10,479 nt of DNA from Alphaproteobacteria bacterium (lineage in GTDB: Bacteria; Pseudomonadota; Alphaproteobacteria; Reyranellales; Reyranellaceae), in NCBI GenBank assembly GCA_005884705.1, contig VBAF01000048.1, forward strand, positions 346 through 10,824, in the 5' to 3' direction. Under the pieces are notes generated by a model that worked only from the letters and a program-made list of their open reading frames with translations, was not told the origin of the DNA and made no database searches. Every line of letters starts with the position of its first letter. Within the stretch, counting starts at the first letter, position 1. Both the position numbers and the translations under genes were made by a program. Positions 4,999 through 10,479 of this stretch are shown piece after piece.

Positions 4999-7109
4999 CG
5001 GGCGATCACCAGGGCCGGGGTGCGGATGCCGCGCAGCAGCGAGGCGGTGCGCGGACCGAGGAACTTGGTCTCGCCCTGGCGCAGCGAGGTGCCGACCACG
5101 ATCAGGTCGAAGCGGCCGCCATGCAGGGCCCGGCGAATCTCGGTCTCGGGCTTGGCATTGGTGGCGGTCAGGCCCTTGACCGGCACGCCGCTGCGCTTGC
5201 CGAGGCGATGGGCGTCGACCAGCAGCGAGATGCCGGGCCGCCGCGCGCGGCCGCGCAGCACGGCGGTGTCTTCCTGCGGCTGGAAGACGTGCAGCGCCGC
5301 CACGGCGCCCTTGCTGGCATGGGCGAGCGACAGCGCCATTTCGGTGGCGAGCCGGGCATCGGCGGTACCGCTGGTCGGCAGCAGGATGTCGAGCGGCACG
5401 TCGACCGGTCCGGCCGCGCCGGCGCCGTTGATGGCGATCGCCACCGGGCCATCGAAGGCGTTGACCAGATCCTGCAGCCGCTGCTCGAAACGGCGCGACA
5501 CCGGGTCGATCGGCCGCTCGAGTCCGACGAAGACGATGTCGTAGCCATGGGCGATCTCGTGTTGCAGCGCGTCGTCGTGCAGGCCGGACCGGGTCGTCAC
5601 CGGCGAGTGGGCGGTTTGATGCTGCTGGTTGGTGAGGCGGGCGGCCTCGGCGAGATGCTCGCCGCTGCCGGCCTGTTCGGGACCTTTCTTCGCGTTGGCC
5701 TCGAGCACCGTCGTCAGCACCTGCTGGCGCGCGGCGAACAGGCCGGCCAGCCGCGCCGCCATCCGGCCGTTGGGGCTGTCGTCGACATAGACCAGCGCAC
5801 GCTCCATCTTCGGCAGGCTCTGCGCGTGCTCGGCCTCCTCGGTGTCGAGGCGCTTGGTCTCGTCCTCGCCCAGCGGCACCTTGGCCATCACCCAGCGCAG
5901 CATCGGCGGCATCACCATGGTGGTGACCACCGCCATGGCGACGATCATGGTGTAGAGCTCGCGGCTCAGCGCCCCCATGGCGAGGCCGATGCTGGCGATG
6001 ATCACCTCGGTCGAGCCGCGGGCGTTGAGGCCTGTCGCCAGCGCGATCGATTCCCACGTGGTGAGGCCGCCCAGCCGGCCGCCGATCAGCGCGCCGCCGA
6101 ACTTGCCGACGCTCGCGACCAGGATCACCGCGAGCGTGAACAGCAGCAGCGTCGGATCCATCAGGGTGCGCAGGTCCATGCCGAGCCCGGCGACGGCGAA
6201 GAACACCGGCGCGAAGAAGGCGAAGATGAAGCCGCGCAGCTCGTTCTCGATGTGCTCGGTGAGGATCGGCGACTGGCCGACCAGGATGCCGGCGATGAAG
6301 GCGCCGAGCGCGGTGTGCACGCCGATCAGCTCGGTGGTGAGCGCGAGCGCCAGCATCACCACCAGGATGGCGGTGATCACCGGCACTTCGATGGTCATGT
6401 GGTCGTTGACCCAGACGATCAGCCACGCCACCAGCCGCCGGCCGACGGTCAGGCAGAAGGCAAGGAACAGGAAGGTGCCGGCGACGCTCGCGCCGACCGT
6501 CTTGAGGTCGACCGTGCCGGAGGTGGCGATGCCCGAGATCACCGCGATGATGATCCAGGCCACGGTGTCGTCGAGGATCGCCGTGGCGAGGATGAGCTGG
6601 CCGATGTCGCGGCGGATGACGCCGATCTCCATCAGCGTCATGGCGACGATCTTGACCGAGGAGATGGCGAGCGCGGTGCCGAGGAACAGCGCGGTCACCA
6701 GCGGGTTTTCGTGGCCCGGCACGACCTCGCTCGGCAGCGCATAGGCGAGCGCCATGCCGCAGGCGAACGGCACCGCGATGCCCGACAGCGAGGACGCGAC
6801 CACGGCGCGCCGCCGGCGCTGCATCAGGGCGAGATTGGTCTCCATGCCGGTCAGCAGCAGCAGCAGAAGGATGCCGATCTGCGACACCGCATCGATCATG
6901 GTCTTGAGCGTCTTGTCGTCGGGGAAGACGACGGCGCGCCATTCCGGCAGCAGCAGGCCGAACACCGAGGGCCCGAGCAGAACGCCGGCCAGCAGCTGGC
7001 CGAACAGGGCCGGCTGGCCGATCCGGCTCATGCCCTCGCCCAGCACGCGGCCGACCAGCAGAAGCAGGATCAGCTCGGCAGCGAATATCGCCAGCGTATG
7101 GTCGCCCAC
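4995..7109 (-). CDS. CPA2-type cation/proton antiporter with Usp-like C-terminal domains
   Basis: A 704-aa inner-membrane protein. Residues 5-410 form the Na+/H+ exchanger domain with about 12 hydrophobic segments. The ion-binding motif ILDDTVAW carries Asp180-Asp181, the pair characteristic of the CPA2 branch, and GLNARGSTEVI (360-370) matches the conserved RG-x-x-E motif of CHX/Kef-like exchangers. Residues 434-565 and 570-704 each resemble a universal stress protein domain: RALVYVDDSPNGRMAARLA opens the first, and the second closes with FDLIVVGTSLRQGETKFLGP and TPALVIAR. The nucleotide-binding glycine motif in the second is imperfect (LGPR instead of LGS), so ATP binding is doubtful. The likely job is K+ or Na+/H+ exchange regulated by the soluble half. 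Start: GTG 7109 preceded by GGGGAG at 5 bases. An ATG at 7178 would add 23 poorly hydrophobic residues and is less likely. It overlaps DUF5996 by four bases. Confidence 0.9.
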   Translation of the reverse strand: MGDHTLAIFAAELILLLLVGRVLGEGMSRIGQPALFGQLLAGVLLGPSVFGLLLPEWRAVVFPDDKTLKTMIDAVSQIGILLLLLLTGMETNLALMQRRRRAVVASSLSGIAVPFACGMALAYALPSEVVPGHENPLVTALFLGTALAISSVKIVAMTLMEIGVIRRDIGQLILATAILDDTVAWIIIAVISGIATSGTVDLKTVGASVAGTFLFLAFCLTVGRRLVAWLIVWVNDHMTIEVPVITAILVVMLALALTTELIGVHTALGAFIAGILVGQSPILTEHIENELRGFIFAFFAPVFFAVAGLGMDLRTLMDPTLLLFTLAVILVASVGKFGGALIGGRLGGLTTWESIALATGLNARGSTEVIIASIGLAMGALSRELYTMIVAMAVVTTMVMPPMLRWVMAKVPLGEDETKRLDTEEAEHAQSLPKMERALVYVDDSPNGRMAARLAGLFAARQQVLTTVLEANAKKGPEQAGSGEHLAEAARLTNQQHQTAHSPVTTRSGLHDDALQHEIAHGYDIVFVGLERPIDPVSRRFEQRLQDLVNAFDGPVAIAINGAGAAGPVDVPLDILLPTSGTADARLATEMALSLAHASKGAVAALHVFQPQEDTAVLRGRARRPGISLLVDAHRLGKRSGVPVKGLTATNAKPETEIRRALHGGRFDLIVVGTSLRQGETKFLGPRTASLLRGIRTPALVIAR

Positions 7110-7208
7110 GTGAACTCCCCGGTGCCAACTCTGCCAAACGCGATGGACGGTCCGGCGCGATTCGTGCTGACCTCCCACAACGGCGAAAGCGTGGAAGGGA
7201 TGCAGGCG
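7110..7208. promoter_or_regulatory. Divergent intergenic region between antiporter and amidase operons
   Basis: About 99 bases separate the GTG of the antiporter gene from the ATG of the small AtzG-like gene, and promoters for both operons should be here. The visible elements are ribosome sites: GGGGAG on the - strand (7115-7120) and GGAAGGG on the + strand (7193-7199, nine bases before ATG 7209). No confident -35/-10 pair or operator palindrome was found. In-frame ATGs at 7143 and 7200 are alternative starts for the + strand gene. Confidence 0.4.
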
Positions 7209-7391
7209 ATGGACAAGGAATTAATGCACGCCCTGGCCCGTCGGGCGGGCCTCGACAAGGCGTTGGCGGAATTCCCCGACGACGTTGCCGCGGCGGCCGA
7301 CCAGGCGGCCGGCGTGATGGCCAGGATCAAGGCGCCGGAGGATCCGCGCGCCGAGCCGTGGCCGGCGATGCGCCCCGGGGATGGGCTATGA
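7209..7391 (+). CDS. AtzG-like (GatC/DUF4089-type) small amidase partner
   Basis: A 60-aa acidic-to-neutral protein. An N-terminal helix pair, MHALARRAGLDKALAEFPDDVAAAADQAAGVMARI (6-40), is followed by a proline-rich tail, PEDPRAEPWPAMRPG (43-57). This order of an AGL-x-x-AL-x-x-FP-x-DV helix and a DP-x-x-EP-x-x-x-RPG tail is what I recall for the small proteins encoded just before amidases. These include AtzG, which binds AtzE much as GatC wraps GatA. Such partners stabilise the amidase rather than catalyse. The gene ends 13 bases before the amidase start, which supports a complex. Start ATG 7209 follows GGAAGGG by nine bases; ATG 7200 immediately after that site and ATG 7143 further up are less likely. 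The identification rests on pattern and position, not on a search; the alternative is an uncharacterised small protein. Confidence 0.72.
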   Translation: MDKELMHALARRAGLDKALAEFPDDVAAAADQAAGVMARIKAPEDPRAEPWPAMRPGDGL

Positions 7392-7404
7392 GGGGAGACG
7401 GGCC

Positions 7405-8808
7405 ATGAACGTCGGCATCGAGGCGGGCCACGGCCTGCATTACCTGTCGGTCACGGCGGCGGCGCAGGCGATCGCCCGCAAGCAGCTCTCGCCGGTCGAG
7501 CTGATGAAGGCGCATCTCGCCCGCATCGAGAAACTCGACCCGACGCTCAACGCCTTCATCCGGCTCGATGGCGAGGCGGCGCTCGCGGCGGCGCAGGTCG
7601 CCGAACGGGAGGCGAGTGCCGGCCGCTTGCGCGGGCCGCTGCACGGCGTGCCGGTCGGCATCAAGGACATCATCGACGTCGCGGGCCTGCCGACGACCTG
7701 TCATTCGAAGATCCTCGAGGGCAACCTCGCGACCGCCGACGCGGTCTGCGTGAGCAAGCTGCGCCAGGCCGGCGCCATCGTCGTCGGCAAGCTCTCGACG
7801 CACGAGTTCGCGATCGGCGGGCCGAGCTTCGACTTACCCTGGCCGCCGGCGCGCAACCCGTGGAACCCCGATCATCATCCCGGCGGCTCGTCGTCCGGCG
7901 CGGGCTCGGGTGTCGCCGCCGGCCTGTTCCCGATGGCGCTCGGCACCGACACCGGCGGCAGCGTGCGCAATCCTGCCAGCGCCTGCGGTATTGTTGGATT
8001 GAAGCCGACCTATGGCCTCGTGTCGCGGCGCGGCGTGTTCCCGCTCTCCTTCACGCTCGACCATGTCGGGCCGATGACCCGCACGGTCGAGGACAACGCG
8101 CTGATGCTGGAGGCGATCGCCGGCCACGACCCGCTCGATCCGGGCAGCACGACGGCGGCCAGCGGGCATTACCGCACCGCGCTTGATCGCGGTGCCAAGG
8201 GCCTGCGCATCGGCTTCGTGCGCCATTTCCACGAGGTCGACATGCCGGCCGAGCCGGAGGTCACGGCGGCGCTCGAGCACGTCATGCGCGGCCTGCAGAT
8301 GCTGGGCGCCGACGTGCGCGACATCCGCCTGCCGTCGCTGGTCGAGTTCGCCGCGGTCAACCGCGTGATCCTGCAGAGCGAGGCCTGGTCGATCCATGCC
8401 CACTGGCTGCGCACGCGGCCGGGCGACTACGGCAAGCTGGCGCGCCGCCGGGCGTTCCTCGGCGCCGGCGACTACGTCATCGCCAACAAGCGGCGGGCCG
8501 AGATGATCGCGGCCGTCAACGCAGCACTCGCCGAGGTCGACGTGCTGTTGTGCGCGAGCTCGATGGACCCGGCCTGCCGCATCGATCGGCCGGCCGAGGT
8601 CGAGCGCACCTATCCGCGCCAGGCGCGCACGCCGTTCAACGTCACCGGCCATCCGGCCTTGGCGATGATGGCCGGCCTGTCGTCGGGCGGCCTGCCGCTG
8701 TCGGTGCAGTTCGTCGGCCGCTTCTTCGACGAGCCGATGCTGTTCCGCGTCGCGCGCGCCTGGGAGCAGGCGGCCGGCATGGACAAGAAGCATCCGCCGA
8801 TCGGCTGA
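7405..8808 (+). CDS. Amidase-signature family hydrolase (AtzE/GatA-like)
   Basis: The 467-aa product carries the complete Ser-cisSer-Lys triad of the amidase signature family. The residues are Lys87 in PVGIKDIID, cis-Ser162 in PGGSSSGAGSG, and nucleophile Ser186 in LGTDTGGSVRNPAS. The spacings of 99 (Lys to Ser) and 24 (Ser to Ser) residues equal those in GatA. Downstream family blocks GLKPTYGLVSRRGVFPLSFTLDHVGPM and TPFNVTGHPALAM are present. The enzyme hydrolyses a carboxamide, carbamate or related C-N bond in the cytoplasm. GatA of the tRNA amidotransferase is unlikely because gatB is absent and the small gene upstream is of AtzG type. ATG 7405 follows AGGGGAG (7391-7397) by seven bases; ATG 7381 overlaps the preceding gene. 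The exported protein gene follows 14 bases later. The substrate is not determined; DUF1989 in the same operon points to a nitrogen-rich compound. Confidence 0.93.
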   Translation: MNVGIEAGHGLHYLSVTAAAQAIARKQLSPVELMKAHLARIEKLDPTLNAFIRLDGEAALAAAQVAEREASAGRLRGPLHGVPVGIKDIIDVAGLPTTCHSKILEGNLATADAVCVSKLRQAGAIVVGKLSTHEFAIGGPSFDLPWPPARNPWNPDHHPGGSSSGAGSGVAAGLFPMALGTDTGGSVRNPASACGIVGLKPTYGLVSRRGVFPLSFTLDHVGPMTRTVEDNALMLEAIAGHDPLDPGSTTAASGHYRTALDRGAKGLRIGFVRHFHEVDMPAEPEVTAALEHVMRGLQMLGADVRDIRLPSLVEFAAVNRVILQSEAWSIHAHWLRTRPGDYGKLARRRAFLGAGDYVIANKRRAEMIAAVNAALAEVDVLLCASSMDPACRIDRPAEVERTYPRQARTPFNVTGHPALAMMAGLSSGGLPLSVQFVGRFFDEPMLFRVARAWEQAAGMDKKHPPIG

Positions 8809-8822
8809 ACAGGAGAAATCCA

Positions 8823-9257
8823 ATGAAGTATCTTTCGGTGATATTGGCTCTCCTGCTGGGAGCTTCGTCGGCGCAGGCGCAAAGCGTTCCCGATCTCAAG
8901 GGCACCTGGACCGGCAAGGGCAAGTCCGTCGTCTTCGGCGCCAATCAACATCACCCTGGCAGCGCGCCCAACGACAGCACGCCGCGCATCCGGGAGTTCG
9001 ACTTCACCTTCGTGGTCGCGGGCCAGGAGGGGTCGCTGGCCTGGGGCTACAATTTCTCCAGCGCCTCGGCATCGCGCGAGCCTTTCGCCTGGGCTGTCGC
9101 CAGCGACGGCAAGACGATCGTTGGTGCGGACACCGACGGCTCCTATCGTCTCAGCGTGGTGTCGGCCGACCGGATGGAGCTCTGCTACACGCATCCCGGC
9201 ACAAGCCCGAGCAAGTCGATCGTGGCGACCTGCGAGATGATGGATCGCAATAAATAG
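8823..9257 (+). CDS. Small exported protein of unknown function
   Basis: I do not recognise a named family with confidence. The 144-aa product starts with a clear Sec signal peptide (MKYLSVILALLLGASSAQAQ, cleavage after Ala19), leaving about 125 mature residues. These open with DLKGTWTGKGKSVVFG and continue as alternating beta strands (FDFTFVVAGQEGSLAWGY, FAWAVASDGKTIVGADTDGSYRL, RMELCYTHPG). That pattern of short strands with GTW near the start is reminiscent of a lipocalin- or avidin-like barrel, which is inference. Cys121 and Cys137 could form a disulfide in the periplasm. The ribosome site AGGAGA (8811-8816) lies six bases before the ATG. It sits between the amidase and DUF1989 genes with gaps of 14 and 2 bases, so it is surely co-transcribed. 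A substrate-binding or scavenging role in the same pathway is possible. Confidence 0.75.
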   Translation: MKYLSVILALLLGASSAQAQSVPDLKGTWTGKGKSVVFGANQHHPGSAPNDSTPRIREFDFTFVVAGQEGSLAWGYNFSSASASREPFAWAVASDGKTIVGADTDGSYRLSVVSADRMELCYTHPGTSPSKSIVATCEMMDRNK

Positions 9258-9259
9258 CG

Positions 9260-10099
9260 ATGAAGGACCATCCGGCTGCCTATCAATCGACCGCGGGTTC
9301 GGCGCTCGCGGTCGACAAGGCGTTCTACCGACGCATTGCGGAGGGGAGCGGCCGCACGCTGGTGGAGTCCTTCACCCTCCCGATCCGCAGCGGCCGGGCG
9401 TGGACGGTGCCGGCGGGCCACGTCTTCCGCATCGTCACCGTCGAGGGCCCGCAGGTCGGCGACCTCAACCTCTGGAACCGGCACAATCCGCGCGAGCGTC
9501 TATGGGCCTCGCGCACGCGGCAGCTCCAGGCGGCGCACGTCACGACCTTCGACCGCCTGTGGTCGACCTTGCCCTATCTGCGGCCGCTCGCGACCATTAC
9601 GTCGGACAGCCTGAAGGACTACGGCATCGACGAGTTCGGCGGCCGTATCCACGACCTGCTCGGCACGCGCTGCGATCCCTACGTCAACCGCATGCTGACC
9701 GGCGAGGATTTCGACTTTTGCTGCCATTCCAACCTGGTGCGCGCGGTGCTGCCCTATGGGCTGACAGAGCTCGACGTGCACGACGTGCTGAACGTCTTCC
9801 AGTGCACCGGCCTCAACCGCGCCGACAAATACTTCATGCGCGCGAGCCCCGCGAAGCAGGGCGACCATCTCGAGTTCTTCGCCGAGATCGATCTTCTCTG
9901 CGCGCTGTCGACCTGCCCGGGCGGCGACCTGTCGGTGCCGCTGTGGGGCCCCGACGCCCGCGATCCGCTCGAGGTCTGCCGGCCGCTGGGCGTCGAGGTC
10001 CATGCGCTCGATCCGGCGTTGCTGGAGGTGGAAACCGCCCGAGACCGCGCGCTACGCCGGCGGGCATGGGTTGAAGCTCAACCTGTCCTGATCCGATAG
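9260..10099 (+). CDS. DUF1989 (urea carboxylase-associated) family protein
   Basis: The 279-aa product shows the DUF1989 layout. An early beta region, TLPIRSGRAWTVPAGHVFRIVTVEGPQVGDLNLWN (39-73), contains the family's G-x-Q-V-x-D-L core. The central segment IHDLLGTRCDPYVNRML (130-146) leads into FCCHSNLVRAVLPYG (153-167), and a late CALSTCPGGDLSVPLW block follows (214-229). Cys138, Cys154/155, His156 and Cys219 are candidate metal ligands, which is inference from conservation as I recall it. Known family members include the urea carboxylase-associated proteins, two of which form carboxyguanidine deiminase in guanidine degradation. Only one copy is here and no carboxylase adjoins, so a related deaminase or hydrolase on another substrate is more likely. 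The gene starts two bases after the previous stop with no strong ribosome site, so translation is probably coupled. Its 3' end overlaps the opposing gene by 22 bases. Confidence 0.85.
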   Translation: MKDHPAAYQSTAGSALAVDKAFYRRIAEGSGRTLVESFTLPIRSGRAWTVPAGHVFRIVTVEGPQVGDLNLWNRHNPRERLWASRTRQLQAAHVTTFDRLWSTLPYLRPLATITSDSLKDYGIDEFGGRIHDLLGTRCDPYVNRMLTGEDFDFCCHSNLVRAVLPYGLTELDVHDVLNVFQCTGLNRADKYFMRASPAKQGDHLEFFAEIDLLCALSTCPGGDLSVPLWGPDARDPLEVCRPLGVEVHALDPALLEVETARDRALRRRAWVEAQPVLIR

Positions 10100-10479
10100 A
10101 GTGCGCGCGGATTGTCCCAGAACACCTTGGCCGCCAGCGCCACGCCCAAGGTGCGCTCGATCAGGTCGATATCGGATGGTTCGAACGGCCGGCGCGCACG
10201 GGTCGACGGCATGTCGGTGCCGAACACCAGCGCCGTCGCACTCTTGCGCGCGATGGCTTCCAGGGTGCGCGGGACGTCGAGCTCGACGCGGCCGAAACCG
10301 GTCGCTTTCACCTTGCAGCCCGCTTCGACCAGGTCGAGCACGACCGGCACGCCGGCCTCGGTCATGCCCAGATGGTCGATGCAGAGCTGCGGCAGTTTGG
10401 CGAGCTTGGCGACATGCGGTTTGAGCGCGGCCGCATCGGCGTAGATTTCGGCATGCCAGCCGGCGACGGCGTGGGCGCG
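10078..10479 (-). CDS. Amidohydrolase-2 / LigI-like metal-dependent hydrolase, N-terminus outside window
   Basis: The frame is open from the right edge to TGA at 10078-10080, giving 133 residues from the C-terminal half of a TIM-barrel hydrolase. The visible blocks are a GWHAEIYAD strand and LCIDHLG, where the His of the D-H-x-G motif is an active-site residue in LigI-type enzymes. KATGFGRVELD follows, then LVFGTDMPSTR, whose Asp is the conserved acid at the end of strand 8. The tail AAKVFWDNPRALYRI matches the usual ending of the family. Relatives include 2-pyrone-4,6-dicarboxylate hydrolase and other lactone or ring hydrolases, acting in the cytoplasm. The internal ATG at 10365 falls inside the conserved domain, so it is not the start. 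It converges on the DUF1989 gene with overlapping 3' ends. It might act in the same catabolic pathway, but it is transcribed separately. Substrate unknown. Confidence 0.88.
   Translation of the reverse strand, partial: RAHAVAGWHAEIYADAAALKPHVAKLAKLPQLCIDHLGMTEAGVPVVLDLVEAGCKVKATGFGRVELDVPRTLEAIARKSATALVFGTDMPSTRARRPFEPSDIDLIERTLGVALAAKVFWDNPRALYRIRTG

Noticed and set aside
3601..5544. A 647-codon + strand open frame across dioxygenase, intergenic and DUF5996 regions
   Set aside because: It is antisense to two genes with clear family motifs. The short hydrophobic run around 3950-4050 looks membrane-like, but has no start or ribosome site of its own.
4999..7137. Long - strand upstream extension of the DUF5996 frame
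   Set aside because: The extension is an Arg/Ala/Gly-rich out-of-phase reading of the antiporter gene; the DUF5996 domain begins at ATG 4998, which overlaps the antiporter stop.
5121..7391. A 756-codon + strand open frame opposite the antiporter gene
   Set aside because: Its translation is His/Arg/Asp/Gly-rich low-complexity typical of antisense frames in GC-rich DNA; the - strand frame encodes a complete antiporter. Only the last 61 codons, from 7209, form the small AtzG-like gene.
7405..8808. Assignment of the amidase as GatA of the tRNA amidotransferase
   Set aside because: No gatB lies nearby, and the small upstream gene resembles AtzG rather than a standard GatC; the operon partner is DUF1989.
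7834..8823. A 329-codon - strand frame opposite the amidase gene
   Set aside because: The amidase on the + strand has the full catalytic triad; the antisense product is Arg/Ala/His-rich without motifs.
9400..10074. A 224-codon + strand frame inside the DUF1989 gene
   Set aside because: It is a second-phase shadow of the DUF1989 reading frame, lacking a ribosome site and any recognisable domain.

Overview
The window looks like chromosomal DNA of a GC-rich alphaproteobacterium with a large metabolic gene repertoire, of the Reyranella/Bradyrhizobium type. That placement is inference: it rests on high G+C, GGAGG-type ribosome sites, a PF04392-type ABC substrate-binding protein, and abundant TauD, amidase, DUF1989 and amidohydrolase genes. 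No rRNA, tRNA, CRISPR, integrase or transposase is visible.

Layout. (1) 1-659, + strand: the C-terminal part of an ABC transporter substrate-binding protein, cut by the left edge and clearly poorer in G+C than the rest. (2) 660-921: non-coding, with a large imperfect palindrome (782-906) made of several smaller hairpins. (3) 922-1560, - strand: a glutathione S-transferase-like protein, divergent from a two-gene + unit at 1622-2915 (an exported NTF2/SnoaL-like protein and a soluble NHL beta-propeller protein). (4) 2921-2966: a perfect 21-bp stem hairpin between convergent genes. (5) 2970-3818, - strand: a TauD/TfdA-type Fe(II)/2-oxoglutarate dioxygenase, preceded by 292 bp of AT-richer intergenic DNA with a short tandem repeat. 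(6) 4111-7109, - strand: a CPA2-type cation/proton antiporter with a Usp-like C-terminal half, coupled through an ATGA overlap to a DUF5996 protein. (7) 7209-10099, + strand: a tight four-gene unit of an AtzG-like 60-aa protein, an amidase-signature hydrolase, a small exported protein and a DUF1989 (urea carboxylase-associated) protein. (8) 10078 to the right edge, - strand: the C-terminal part of a LigI-like amidohydrolase whose end overlaps the DUF1989 gene by 22 bp.

How the genes work together. The best-supported functional unit is the + operon at 7209-10099. A GatC/AtzG-like small protein directly precedes a Ser-cisSer-Lys amidase, as in the AtzG-AtzE pair. The downstream DUF1989 protein belongs to a family that includes carboxyguanidine deiminase subunits. 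Together they suggest hydrolysis and deamination of a small nitrogen-rich amide, carbamate or guanidine-like compound, but the substrate cannot be read from the sequence. The antiporter/DUF5996 pair is a separate divergent unit. The remaining genes are ordinary accessory metabolism. Most long overlapping reading frames on the opposite strands are by-products of high G+C and are left out.
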